NCBI GenBank assembly: GCA_015222115.1
Contig: JADFUO010000111.1
Location: 1-21,309 of the forward strand
Origin: Bacteroidota bacterium
GTDB taxonomy: Bacteria > Bacteroidota > Bacteroidia > Bacteroidales > JADFUO01
Length of the DNA: 21,309 bases
Direction: 5' to 3'
Under the pieces are notes generated by a model. It saw only the letters and a program-made list of their open reading frames with translations, searched no databases and had not been told where the DNA came from. This document shows, piece after piece, positions 7,571 to 16,535 of this stretch (the first letter of the stretch is position 1; each line of letters opens with the position of its first letter). Position numbers and translations under genes: made by a program.

Positions 7571-8860
7571 TTAGTCATGTTTAATAAATTTCCCAACAAA
7601 GGAATTGCCTTTACTGTCATATATTTTCAGTAGATATATTCCCTTTTTGATATGTTCCAATGGAATAGAAAAATTTATGCTGCCATGCGAAACTTCAAAA
7701 TCATTTTTAAATATTTTTTGTCCGATTATTGAAATAATTTCAATTTTAATATTTTGACAATTGTTGATGGTTTTGAAGGATAAATTCAATTTATCGTTAA
7801 CAGGATTATTATAGCGAACATTTGCGAAGTAATTTTTACCGGTTTCTTTAATTGATAAAGTTTTATCCACTTTAACATCCATAATAACAGGCAAATGATC
7901 CGACATATTATAAAGAGCATCCAGAATATCAGCAGGAACGCTTGTATTGGTTGGTAAACTATTTATAGCTTTATTAAAATGTTGTCCATCCTCTCCTACT
8001 GCCCAGTATGAGCCATTAATATACTCAACATTATCAAGTCCGTTTTTAATATTATTTGAAATCATGATAAAATCAAAGCGGTCGTCCATGCCACCACCCA
8101 CAGGGCAGTTACCACCGTTCGTATGAGTGGATTGTGTGTGATAATCTGTAAATGAAGTATTGTTGTGCCAATCACCGGGTTTATCAATGGGATCATAAAA
8201 CCTGATTGCTGCATTTGCATAATTAATTATGTTTTGAAAAGATTCCTCAAAACTTGACCGGATATTAAAATCACCCATAAAAACATAATTATCAGCAACA
8301 CCAATATTATTCAGATGATTCATTAATCTGTTTGTTTCATCAGCACGTTCGGCAAGATCGTCAGAGTCGCTGCCGGCTTTCAGATGAGCTACAATGCAGA
8401 TAACAAATGCAGTATCGTTGGTATAAGGCAAATCGGAGGAATTATAATAAAGTTTGTAAATATTAATATCACGTACATTAGTTTCAACTACTGACTGAGA
8501 TTTAAGTGTTAATTTTTTTGAATTATAATACAACATATTTGCAAGCTGATGTGGGGAATAACAATTTAGGTTTGCTCTTTTATAATAAGTAATCCAGTTA
8601 ATATTTAAAACATTATCCAGAATCCGTTGCACTATTGCCTCATTACAATTAATTTCATTTACAGTAAAAATATCAGGTTTCACGTATGGAATAATTTTTT
8701 TTAGATAATTATCTTTATCGTTCATATTATTGTTAGAAGAATTACAGCCACTCTCATTACATCCGTAAAACAACAGGTTATAATGCATAACGGTTAAAGT
8801 ATCTTGAGCAGGAAGATAAAAAGAAAAGAGCAGAAATATGATGCTGAGTAATAGTTTCAT
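7571..8860 (-). CDS. Secreted endonuclease/exonuclease/phosphatase-family protein with T9SS sorting tail
   Basis: 429 aa from the ATG at 8860. The signal peptide MKLLLSIIFLLFSFYLPAQ starts right there, and the reading frame upstream to 8944 only runs through repeat sequence, so I reject the longer start. The EEP-fold residues are present: HYN (about 26-28), catalytic Glu69 in TVNEIN, HLKAG (His159), GDFNI (Asp197, Asn199) and SDHLPV (Asp321, His322). Residues 335-429 are a type A T9SS C-terminal domain (IISIIGQKIF, KKGIYLLKIYD, GKFIK at the end). It is therefore probably exported by T9SS and attached or released outside. The substrate (DNA, RNA or phosphoester lipid) cannot be told. It lies downstream of gatD on the same strand. 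Confidence 0.88.
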   Translation of the reverse strand: MKLLLSIIFLLFSFYLPAQDTLTVMHYNLLFYGCNESGCNSSNNNMNDKDNYLKKIIPYVKPDIFTVNEINCNEAIVQRILDNVLNINWITYYKRANLNCYSPHQLANMLYYNSKKLTLKSQSVVETNVRDINIYKLYYNSSDLPYTNDTAFVICIVAHLKAGSDSDDLAERADETNRLMNHLNNIGVADNYVFMGDFNIRSSFEESFQNIINYANAAIRFYDPIDKPGDWHNNTSFTDYHTQSTHTNGGNCPVGGGMDDRFDFIMISNNIKNGLDNVEYINGSYWAVGEDGQHFNKAINSLPTNTSVPADILDALYNMSDHLPVIMDVKVDKTLSIKETGKNYFANVRYNNPVNDKLNLSFKTINNCQNIKIEIISIIGQKIFKNDFEVSHGSINFSIPLEHIKKGIYLLKIYDSKGNSFVGKFIKHD

Positions 8861-8917
8861 TTTAATATATTGTTTTATACAAATAGAATTTACTAAAATA
8901 ATACAAAATTTACAAAT

Positions 8918-8930
8918 ACGGACAAGTTTT
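8918..8930 (-). repeat. Solitary copy of the CGGACAAGTTT repeat core
   Basis: ACGGACAAGTTTT on the plus strand, followed by AAATTAAG, lies in the 84-nt gap between gatD and the nuclease gene. It shares its core with both arms of the S23 element and with the composite repeat at 20997-21278. Confidence 0.55.
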
Positions 8931-8944
8931 AAATTAAGTGCCAA

Positions 8945-10330
8945 TCACTTATGCACCTTCCTGATAAACTCCTCAACTTCAGGTATTCCGCCCTGATAAA
9001 CAAGGTAACCGTTATAAGGTTCCCTGTCAGTAATTTCATCATTAATTGGGGTTAACATCATCTTTTTTACTTCCTGAGGGTCGTCGGTTTGACCCAGCAC
9101 CCAACCCAATTTGATAAATGCAACTTCGGGCAGCATGTTTCCGGCAGGTATTATTCCTTTAGCCATCATATCCCTTCCTGTGTCATAAACAAACATGTGT
9201 ACATATCCCCAGATTGTTTGTAAAGTCATGAACATATGAACACCTTTTGCATGAGCCCGTTCAATTGCAGGATATAATTCTTTGTTTACATGACCAAGTC
9301 CTGTTCCGATAATAATTATTCCTTTGTATCCCGCATCAACCAAAGAATCAAGCATATCTGGTTTCATGCCGGGATAATAATACAACATACTTACTTTATC
9401 ACTGAAATATGGCAGAATTTTAACATTCCTGTCTTTACGACGATGATTATAATTGGTTTTTATCGGAGTGATTTCTTTTCTGCTGACCATTGCAATAGGA
9501 GTATCGCCAATAGTTCTGAAAGTTGAACGGTATGAAGAATGCATTTTCCTCACTCTTGTGCCTTTATGCAACAAACCATATTCATCGGATGTTGGACCGA
9601 ACATACAAACCATAACCTCTGCAATATCAGAATGACCGGCTGCGTGCATGGCATGCATAAGATTTAATGCAGCATCTGAGCTTGGGCGGTCGGAGGAACG
9701 TTGTGAACCTACCAAAACTATTGGTACAGGAGAATTTTGCACCATAAAAGTCAGTACTGCTCCTGTGTGATGCAAAGTGTCTGTTCCATGTCCTATTACA
9801 ATTCCGTCAATTCCATTTTCAATTTCTTTTCCTATAGCTTTTGCCAAAGCAATGTATTGTTTAGGCCCCATGTTTTCACTAAAAACAGCGAAAACTTTTT
9901 CTGTTTCAAGGTTGCAAATATCTGCTAGTTCGGGAACAGCTCCGTATAATTCGCCGGGCGAGAATGCAGGTATAACAGCCCCTGTTCTGTAATCCAAACG
10001 GGAAGCAATTGTTCCGCCTGTACCGAATAATTTAACTTTTGGCAAACCTTTTGTAAATGGAAATTCTTTCTCCGGAATTTTGTAACTGGCTTTTTTGTAG
10101 CCGGTTTCTTTCATTGTTTTTATTGTTGCAATATCAATTCCGACATTGTAACCAGTAGGAATTTTCATCACAATATGCTTGTCGTCATCATTTTCAGCAC
10201 GTGGTAGAATTGTTCCGTTAAAAGTTCCACGTGTGGTTTCAACAGTTGCCTGCCCCCAAACCCTGGTATTATATTTTTTTAAAGTTTCAAGTGCTGCTCC
10301 TTTATATCCCTGAAAAAAATCTTCGCTCAT
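8945..10330 (-). CDS. gatD: Glu-tRNA(Gln) amidotransferase subunit D (archaeal-type GatD)
   Basis: 461 aa, close to archaeal GatD (about 420-450) and much longer than a plain type I asparaginase (~330). GatD supplies ammonia by hydrolysing Gln or Asn, and GatE uses it to convert Glu-tRNA(Gln) to Gln-tRNA(Gln). Residues about 20-85 form the small N-terminal beta domain specific to GatD (TRVWGQATVETTRGTFNGTI, IVMKIPTGYNVGI). The asparaginase core follows: GTGGTIAS (Thr107), GHGTDT (Thr183, Asp184), VGSQRSSDRPSSDA, and GTRVRKMHSSYR (Lys262 as the likely catalytic Lys). Archaeal GatD is the best fit because gatE is its neighbour, 137 nt upstream on the same strand. A simple asparaginase AnsA is the alternative, disfavoured by length and context. 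Confidence 0.93.
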   Translation of the reverse strand: MSEDFFQGYKGAALETLKKYNTRVWGQATVETTRGTFNGTILPRAENDDDKHIVMKIPTGYNVGIDIATIKTMKETGYKKASYKIPEKEFPFTKGLPKVKLFGTGGTIASRLDYRTGAVIPAFSPGELYGAVPELADICNLETEKVFAVFSENMGPKQYIALAKAIGKEIENGIDGIVIGHGTDTLHHTGAVLTFMVQNSPVPIVLVGSQRSSDRPSSDAALNLMHAMHAAGHSDIAEVMVCMFGPTSDEYGLLHKGTRVRKMHSSYRSTFRTIGDTPIAMVSRKEITPIKTNYNHRRKDRNVKILPYFSDKVSMLYYYPGMKPDMLDSLVDAGYKGIIIIGTGLGHVNKELYPAIERAHAKGVHMFMTLQTIWGYVHMFVYDTGRDMMAKGIIPAGNMLPEVAFIKLGWVLGQTDDPQEVKKMMLTPINDEITDREPYNGYLVYQGGIPEVEEFIRKVHK

Positions 10331-10409
10331 TTTATATAATTTATAAAGTTTAAAATAGTTTGTAATTATTCAATCCTTAGTATTATCATTTGTACTATAT
10401 ATTAATATA

Positions 10410-10450
10410 GTTATTAGTTATACGTTATATGTTATTAGTTATTATAAGTT
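10410..10450. repeat. Short AT-rich tandem-like repeat between gatE and gatD
   Basis: GTTATTAGTTAT occurs at 10410-10421 and again at 10431-10442 (21-bp period), followed by TATAAGTT. Similar AT-rich runs lie at 6463-6503 and 20921-20953. The remaining part of this 137-nt gap shows no clear promoter. Confidence 0.4.
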
Positions 10451-10467
10451 TTTTATGTGATTTAGCT

Positions 10468-12483
10468 CTATCTGGAATTTTCAATTTTTTTGGATAATTT
10501 TTTTAAGTCAATATTGCCGATTGCAATTTCACTTAATTCGCCCATTATCCAGTTTGTTTCATTTTTCTTGTTATCAGCATGTTTTATTTCATAAAACTTT
10601 TCTTTTAAAAATGGAATATGAGAAAAAATACTTTCTTTTGATACTTTTTTGAAATTTATGCTTGAAAGAACAGAATCAAAATCCATTTTCGGGTGTTCAT
10701 AAATAACAGGAAGCATTTTTTCTGCAAGCTTAAGATTTAGCTTGTTTTTCAGAAGAAATCTAAACATAGCATAAATTATTTTATAATTAAACTCCTCTGC
10801 AGGTAAATAATGCCCTTCAATAAACTTTAATTTATGTCCGAAAAATGTTCCTGTAAATTTTGGATTTGTATTCAGTTCATTGACAATTCTTTCAATTAGC
10901 GGAAAAAGATTCTTTTTAAAAATATAGGTATAAGTATCTTCTGGTACATTCCATTTTTTTAATTGATAATACCTATCAATAACATCCGTTGGCAAATCTT
11001 TTTTTAAATTTTCAATATAATCGTTTTCAAGCGGGATTGGAGGAGAATCGGTATCGGGATACATTCTGTCGGCACCAGGTAGAACTCTTTTAAAAATTGT
11101 TGTTCCGTCTTCAAGCGATTTACGGGTTTCGTTAGGTACACCTTCAAAAGCCATCTGGCATCTTTCCTCAATGGTTTCAAGAGCTGTTTCCATATCTTCT
11201 TCCGGACCCCAAAAAATTATCTGTGCATCATCTTCACCTGAGTTTAATAAAGTTCTTATTTTATTAAAATCATTTTCTAAAATAACCGGTTCAAAAGCTT
11301 CGGAATGTGTCATATTCGGTTTTTCAAGACAGGCAATAACTTTAAGTCTTTCGCTGATTTCATTGGCAAACATTTTCCCGGGTTGAGTAAAATGAGAAAG
11401 TATTCCCTTAAATCCCGGAAGATTAACAGCAATAATTTTATACCGTTGTTTTCGGGCATTTTTGAGAGGTTCATAAGTAAATCTAAAAGAATTTAAAGAT
11501 TGTGAATTCAAATGTTCGTAATTGATTTTCCAATTTGCAGTATCAGTAATTCTTTTCTTTAGAATTTCTCTGATTTTCAACAATGCCCATTGCCTGAAAC
11601 ACTCGTTATGTGTAAGTTCGGGAATCCATTTAGTGTGTGCAACTCCTTTTATTTCAACACGTGTTCCGCCTCTGCAGCTAACATTTACATCTTCCCTTCC
11701 TGTGCCGATACCTGTTCTTACCTTGCCTGTGCTTCGGTTCAGGAAACGAATATAGTCGTTTGCTTCGCGCACTTCGTCAGGATTTACACAATCGGGATAA
11801 GTAACGGTTTCAATCAAAGGAATACCAAGGCGATCGGTTTTAAATATCCTGACATGACCAATATCGGAAATTTCGCGGCATGAATCTTCTTCAATACTTA
11901 ATTGAATAAGACGTACTTTTTTATTTTTTAGGGGAATTTCTCCTTCAACACCTAAAATAGCCGTACGCTGAAAACCGGTAGGAATGCTTCCGTCCAAATA
12001 TTGTTTTCGCGTAATATGAACTTCACCAACAATATTTAATTTTGAAAGTAATGAAATTTCCAAGGCAATGTCAAGTGCTTCTTTATCAATAGTAAAAGGT
12101 GGAGTATCATCAACCTCGTAAGTACAGGTGGTTTCATTTTTTAAGCGGTAAATTATTTCTTTTTTGGTTTTAAATTCCATCAATGCAGTACCGTCATATT
12201 CTCCTAATTCGCTAAGTGTAGGACGCATGTGCCTGACAACTTCCGCATCATAATCCTCGCTTTTATTGTAAATTCCTGCAGGGCAATGGCAAAAAAGCTT
12301 CTCCTTTGTTAATAATTGTTGATGAACTTCCAATCCCGATTTGAAGCCGATTCTATCATAAGTTTTCTGTGTGGCTTCCTTACGCGAAACATAACCTACT
12401 GTCTTTTTGGTTTCCTCATAATTTTGCTTAGGATCAAACTTATTTAAATTTTTTGAGTTATTACTATTCTTTTGACTTGCCAT
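10468..12483 (-). CDS. gatE: Glu-tRNA(Gln) amidotransferase subunit E (archaeal-type GatE)
   Basis: 671 aa; archaeal GatE is ~620-640 and GatB only ~480, so this is GatE. It is the kinase/transamidase subunit that activates Glu on tRNA-Gln and accepts ammonia from GatD. The GatB/E signature IGFKSGLEVHQQL is at about 45-57, followed by FCHC (64-67). LDGSIPTGFQRT and SIEEDSCR fall in the cradle domain. Residues about 310-430 hold the AspRS-like GAD insertion that GatB lacks (KIIAVNLPGFKG onward). It is followed by the GatE hallmark VPNETRKSLEDGTTIFKR and LPGADRMYPDTDSPPIP. The C-terminal ~170 residues form the helical and YqeY-like tRNA-binding tail. The first ~40 residues, rich in Asn and Lys, are an extra N-terminal extension. 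No frameshifts are seen. Confidence 0.95.
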   Translation of the reverse strand: MASQKNSNNSKNLNKFDPKQNYEETKKTVGYVSRKEATQKTYDRIGFKSGLEVHQQLLTKEKLFCHCPAGIYNKSEDYDAEVVRHMRPTLSELGEYDGTALMEFKTKKEIIYRLKNETTCTYEVDDTPPFTIDKEALDIALEISLLSKLNIVGEVHITRKQYLDGSIPTGFQRTAILGVEGEIPLKNKKVRLIQLSIEEDSCREISDIGHVRIFKTDRLGIPLIETVTYPDCVNPDEVREANDYIRFLNRSTGKVRTGIGTGREDVNVSCRGGTRVEIKGVAHTKWIPELTHNECFRQWALLKIREILKKRITDTANWKINYEHLNSQSLNSFRFTYEPLKNARKQRYKIIAVNLPGFKGILSHFTQPGKMFANEISERLKVIACLEKPNMTHSEAFEPVILENDFNKIRTLLNSGEDDAQIIFWGPEEDMETALETIEERCQMAFEGVPNETRKSLEDGTTIFKRVLPGADRMYPDTDSPPIPLENDYIENLKKDLPTDVIDRYYQLKKWNVPEDTYTYIFKKNLFPLIERIVNELNTNPKFTGTFFGHKLKFIEGHYLPAEEFNYKIIYAMFRFLLKNKLNLKLAEKMLPVIYEHPKMDFDSVLSSINFKKVSKESIFSHIPFLKEKFYEIKHADNKKNETNWIMGELSEIAIGNIDLKKLSKKIENSR

Positions 12484-12524
12484 ATTAAAATTGTATCAAA
12501 ATTTTATTAAAAAAAATAAAAGCC

Positions 12525-12532
12525 CAAAAGTA
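12525..12532 (-). promoter_or_regulatory. -7 element of the gatE promoter
   Basis: TACTTTTG on the minus strand (12525-12532) matches TAnnTTTG, 41 nt before the gatE ATG. No good -33 TTG is visible. It would drive gatE, and possibly gatD and the nuclease gene. Confidence 0.4.
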
Positions 12533-12677
12533 AAGATAAAATGAATAACTAAGATGGAAAAAGGATGAATAAATTTTTTGAGTTTTTAAAAAAGACATTC
12601 TAACAAAACAATTAAAAATTTATAACGTTAATGATTGATATGTACTTTTACAAATTATTTTCTTTAAATATTTTTAA

Positions 12678-14192
12678 ATGAAAATATTTTTCAAACATAT
12701 TAGATTCATAATTTTTCTAATAACTTTTTCTCCTTTAATATTATTCGCTCAAAAAACCACCAAAGTACAACTTCTGAATTCAAACAAATTAATCGGTGTT
12801 AAAACAGATGGGAAAGAATTAAATAGATTAATAGGAGATGTGATATTAAAGCACGACAGCACAATTTTTTATTGCGACAGCGCCTATCTTTATAAAGGAA
12901 CCAACAACTTTGAGGCATTCAGTAATGTTCATATTATTGTAAACGATTCGGTGGAAATTTTCGGCGATATATTAAATTATAATGGAAATTCAAGAATTGC
13001 CGAATTATTTTACAATGTTAAACTTATTGACAATAAAGCTACCCTGACAACAGAACATCTTTTCTATAACAGAAACACAAAAATTGCATTTTATAATACC
13101 GGTGGAAAAATTGTTGATAAAGAAAACCAGCTTACAAGTGTTATCGGGTATTATTATACAAGTCAGAAAGAGTTCTTTTTTAAAGACAGCGTGGTTTTAA
13201 TAAACCCGGATTATATTATGAATTCTGACACACTGATGTACAATACCGAAACAGAAACTTCATATTTTTACGGACCAACTACAATTATAGGTGATGAAGA
13301 TTCGATATACTGCGAGGATGGATGGTATGATACACAGTTTAACATTACACGTTTGAAAAAAAATTTATTCATACAGCATAACGAACAAATCATTACTGGT
13401 GACACAATTTATTATGATAAAACAAAAGGGTATGGTTTAGCCATAAATAATGTTGTTTTGATTGATACATTACAGGATGTGGTTGTGAAAGGAAATTTAG
13501 CTGAATATCAAAAAAACAAGGGTTTTGCATTCGTTACCGACAGTGCATTGGCAATTACAATTGATAATAATGATTCTTTATTTTTACATGCCGACACTTT
13601 GAAAATCGTTTTTGATACTGCTCATAAAGCAAAAATTCTATTTGCTTATAATAAAGCAAAATTCTATCGTGAGGATATCCAGGGATTATGTGATTCGCTG
13701 GTTTATAATTTTAAAGATTCTACAATTACTTTATATAATGAGCCGGTTTTATGGTCGGATAGTAATCAGCTAACTGCCGACTCAATTAAAATTGTTATTG
13801 CAAATAATGAAATTGATACTATGGTTTTGTTTAATTCATCTTTTATAATTTCAAGGGATGATACTGCTACTTTTAATCAGATTAAAGGAAAAAACATGGT
13901 AGCTTATTTTACTGACAACGAATTGAAAAAAATAACGGTTGACGGAAACTCTCAGACAATATATTTTGTTCGTGAAGAAAATGGTGAACTTATTGGCATA
14001 AATAAGGCAGTTTCAAGTAAAATGCTAATCTTTTTAGAAAACAAGCAAATGAAAACCATCACCTATATTGACTTTCCCAAAGAAACACTTTTTCCTGAAA
14101 AGGACTTATCACCAAAAGACATCATCCTGAAAGGCTTTAAATGGCTGGAAGAGAAAAGACCGAGAAATAAAATGGAGATATTTTACTGGTAA
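12678..14192 (+). CDS. OstA-like protein (LptA/LptD N-domain family)
   Basis: 504 aa with a signal peptide (MKIFFKHIRFIIFLITFSP... to FAQ, about 25 residues). Repeated short beta-strand units follow, such as GDVILKHDSTIFYCDSAYLY, NFEAFSNVHI and VNDSVEIFGDILNYNGNSRIAEL. This is the OstA beta-jellyroll pattern shared by LptA and the periplasmic part of LptD. Bacteroidota carry such OstA-like proteins beside LptD; by family analogy it forms part of the periplasmic bridge that moves lipopolysaccharide to the outer membrane. There is no C-terminal barrel. The Asp-Ser and Asp-Thr rich strands repeat through to about residue 400. Start at ATG 12678, divergent from gatE across 194 nt. Confidence 0.85.
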   Translation: MKIFFKHIRFIIFLITFSPLILFAQKTTKVQLLNSNKLIGVKTDGKELNRLIGDVILKHDSTIFYCDSAYLYKGTNNFEAFSNVHIIVNDSVEIFGDILNYNGNSRIAELFYNVKLIDNKATLTTEHLFYNRNTKIAFYNTGGKIVDKENQLTSVIGYYYTSQKEFFFKDSVVLINPDYIMNSDTLMYNTETETSYFYGPTTIIGDEDSIYCEDGWYDTQFNITRLKKNLFIQHNEQIITGDTIYYDKTKGYGLAINNVVLIDTLQDVVVKGNLAEYQKNKGFAFVTDSALAITIDNNDSLFLHADTLKIVFDTAHKAKILFAYNKAKFYREDIQGLCDSLVYNFKDSTITLYNEPVLWSDSNQLTADSIKIVIANNEIDTMVLFNSSFIISRDDTATFNQIKGKNMVAYFTDNELKKITVDGNSQTIYFVREENGELIGINKAVSSKMLIFLENKQMKTITYIDFPKETLFPEKDLSPKDIILKGFKWLEEKRPRNKMEIFYW

Positions 14193-14246
14193 TTCCAAAA
14201 GTGCAAATATTTAGTTTACAAAGGGCTTACTTTTTTAAGTAATACG

Positions 14247-15194
14247 TTAAAATAACGAGAATCTCACATATTTCTTGGGATTTTTTCTGATATCTTCAAG
14301 TAATTTGTTAAGGTCGGCAGCTGATTTTTCAAGTTGATAATACAAACTGTCGTTATGAATTAACAAACCTATTGTACCTTCACCTTTATTAATTTTATCA
14401 GCAATCTCTGCAATATTTTTCAGTGCAATATTGGCATTATTAAATGTTTTTGGGATTTCAGCTTTTGCCAGTGTATCGCTGATAGCAGAAAAATTTGAGA
14501 TGATATTATTGATGTTATCTTTATTTTTATCAAGATTTTTGGTAATTGATTCAATATTAGTTAATATGTCAGCAAGCCGGTTTCTTTCAACTGTAACTAA
14601 AGTATCAATTTCATAAGAAGCACTTTGAATAGCTTCAAGTGTATTTTTAATACTTTCAAAACTTTGTGCAAGATTTCTACGAGCATTTTCATTAAAAATT
14701 TCACTAATAACCGTAACTGCCGAGTCAATAGTAGCCAATAAATCTTCTGCTTTCTTTTTTATCGGCTGTACCTGCCTGTTCACTTCTTCTTTTAAGCCGG
14801 CTTCAATAGAAGTAAGCAAAGTGTCACCGGCAACTGCAATTACTGTTGAATTTCCCAAAACGATTTCAATTGCTTTTGAACCCATAATGTCGGAGCTGTA
14901 GATTTTTGCAATAGAATTTACAGGGATTGGGAAATCGGAAGTTACTACTATCTCAACCACTATACGCCCTGAATGGTTGTCTTCAAAATACAAATTTTTC
15001 ACCTGCCCCACATTAAGCCCGTTAATTGAAACAGGATTGGCTTTCATTAAACCATTTACCTGATTATAAATTCCGAAAAATGATTTTTGTTTTGTAAAAA
15101 CATCCCATCCCTTCAGGTAATTATACCCCCAGATAAAAAGGGCAATCGCCACAACAAAAACTATTCCGACTATAAATTCTCGTGATAATTTCAA
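14247..15194 (-). CDS. MlaD/MCE-domain protein
   Basis: 315 aa. One N-terminal transmembrane anchor (about 7-27) is followed by an MCE/MlaD domain (about 37-117: GLMKANPVSINGLNVGQV, DFPIPVNSIAKIYSSDIMGSKAIEI). A long helical, partly coiled-coil tail (about 125-300) comes next. MCE proteins are substrate-binding parts of ABC transporters that shuttle lipids between inner and outer membranes. No permease (MlaE) or ATPase (MlaF) gene is in the window, so partners must lie elsewhere. It is downstream of the amidase gene on the same strand (90-nt gap), with its own strong promoter. Placement between OstA-like and LptD genes supports an envelope role. Confidence 0.9.
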   Translation of the reverse strand: MKLSREFIVGIVFVVAIALFIWGYNYLKGWDVFTKQKSFFGIYNQVNGLMKANPVSINGLNVGQVKNLYFEDNHSGRIVVEIVVTSDFPIPVNSIAKIYSSDIMGSKAIEIVLGNSTVIAVAGDTLLTSIEAGLKEEVNRQVQPIKKKAEDLLATIDSAVTVISEIFNENARRNLAQSFESIKNTLEAIQSASYEIDTLVTVERNRLADILTNIESITKNLDKNKDNINNIISNFSAISDTLAKAEIPKTFNNANIALKNIAEIADKINKGEGTIGLLIHNDSLYYQLEKSAADLNKLLEDIRKNPKKYVRFSLF

Positions 15195-15216
15195 AACTTT
15201 AAAATTTAATTTTATA

Positions 15217-15246
15217 CAAATATAATATTTTTTAGTTTAATGTCAA
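15217..15246 (-). promoter_or_regulatory. Promoter of the MlaD/MCE gene
   Basis: On the minus strand TTGACA (15241-15246) and TATATTTG (15217-15224) are separated by 16 bp. Both agree with the Bacteroidota -33/-7 elements. The ATG is 22 nt downstream of the -7 box. Confidence 0.55.
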
Positions 15247-15284
15247 TTACAATAAAATAAATATGTTGACTTTTTCTTTTTTAC

Positions 15285-16430
15285 TTATTTTTTTTGAAGT
15301 TTTTTAGCTTTTGTCATTGAAATTCTTTCGCCGTTAAAAAAAGCAACCGTAAAAGCGTCTTTGAATCCTTTATTTTTAACTTTCTTTTTCAGTTCGTTGG
15401 CACTTTTTAATGATTTTTCGTTTCCAATAATATACTTATATAAGCCATTATGAAAGTATTTCCGAACATCTTCCAATCCCTTAAATTCCTTTGCATTTAA
15501 TTTTATTTCTTTTTTTGAAGATTTAATCTGAACACAAAATACTACTCCCGGATCAAAAGGCTTATTTTCAGAATCTTTATAATTTTTATTCTTATTTGAT
15601 TCATCAGGATTTTTTTTCTGTACATTACTAACGATTGGCTGTGAGGGCTTATTATATGCTTCAATTTCTTTCTTATATTCTTTAAAAGCCCTGTAAATTG
15701 CAGAAGCTATATATACTTGTCCGTCTTTTGAGTTTAAAAATTTTTCATCTTTCGGATTGCTTAGATAGCCTGTTTCAATTAAAATTCCGGGCATTGTTGT
15801 TTTGTATAAAACCCAAAAGCCTGCCTGAAGAACGCCCCTGTCTTTTAATCCGACTCTTTCCTTAAACTGCTTTTGAACTTTTGAAGCAATATTAATACTT
15901 TGCTCTAAAAAGGCATCCTGATAAAGATTAAAAATTATATATGCTTCCGGAGAATTCGGATCAAATCCCTCATATTCGTCAGATATGTTTTCTTCTTTTA
16001 AAATTGATGCATTTTCAGCTTTTGCAACTTCAAGGTTTGCCTGACTTTTGTGCAATCCCATTACATAAGTTTCGGTTCCGTATATTTTTGATGAGTTATT
16101 TGCATTACAATGAATTGAAATAAAAAGATCGGCATTATTTTGATTTGCTATTTTGGCTCTTTTATAAAGTTCAACAAATTTGTCGGTTTTTCGAGTATAG
16201 ATCACCTTAACATCAGGTAAATTTTTTTCAATATAACTACCTGTTTTCAGGGCGATGGATAATGCAATATCCTTTTCTTTTGACTTTTTTCCTAAAGCTC
16301 CCGGGTCTCTTCCTCCATGACCGGCATCAATTACAACCTTTCTCACCTTGCCGTTGTTTTGAGTAAAGGCATTAAAACCACTTAAGAAGATAAAAGTTAT
16401 TAAAACAAATTTTAAAACAAATCGTTTCAC
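15285..16430 (-). CDS. N-acetylmuramoyl-L-alanine amidase (Amidase_3) with C-terminal SPOR-like domain
   Basis: 381 aa with signal peptide MKRFVLKFVLITFIFLSGF...FTQ. The zinc amidase core spans about 30-252. VVIDAGHGGRDPGA gives His38, KEKDIAL gives Glu53, ISIHCNA gives His107, and GILIETGYLSNP gives catalytic Glu219. It cleaves the amide bond between MurNAc and the stem peptide, in the periplasm, during cell separation. An insert at about 140-205 matches the regulatory helix region of AmiC-type enzymes. A low-complexity Lys/Asn linker (260-293) leads to a SPOR-like domain (about 297-375: VVFCVQIKSSKK, YKYIIGNEKS, GFKDAFTVAFFNGERIS). That domain should target denuded septal glycan. The gene is divergent from lptD. 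Confidence 0.92.
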   Translation of the reverse strand: MKRFVLKFVLITFIFLSGFNAFTQNNGKVRKVVIDAGHGGRDPGALGKKSKEKDIALSIALKTGSYIEKNLPDVKVIYTRKTDKFVELYKRAKIANQNNADLFISIHCNANNSSKIYGTETYVMGLHKSQANLEVAKAENASILKEENISDEYEGFDPNSPEAYIIFNLYQDAFLEQSINIASKVQKQFKERVGLKDRGVLQAGFWVLYKTTMPGILIETGYLSNPKDEKFLNSKDGQVYIASAIYRAFKEYKKEIEAYNKPSQPIVSNVQKKNPDESNKNKNYKDSENKPFDPGVVFCVQIKSSKKEIKLNAKEFKGLEDVRKYFHNGLYKYIIGNEKSLKSANELKKKVKNKGFKDAFTVAFFNGERISMTKAKKLQKK

Positions 16431-16535
16431 GTATAATGATTTTTTTGATTAGATTTGACACTGATTTTTTTTAAAAATCATTAAATTATTGATTCCATAC
16501 AAAAATAATATTAAACAAAATAGTATTTTAATAAA

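Noticed and set aside
8861..8944. Longer N-terminus for the secreted nuclease (start at 8944)
   Set aside because: The extra 28 residues come from intergenic repeat sequence and would bury the signal peptide; the ATG at 8860 directly starts a good signal peptide.
8945..10330. Plain L-asparaginase (AnsA)
   Set aside because: Too long, has the GatD N-terminal domain, and gatE is the immediate neighbour.
14226..14257. Terminator between the OstA-like and MCE genes (TTACTT/AAGTAA and CGTTA/TAACG)
   Set aside because: Short A/T-rich stems, the second overlapping the MCE gene end; not convincing.
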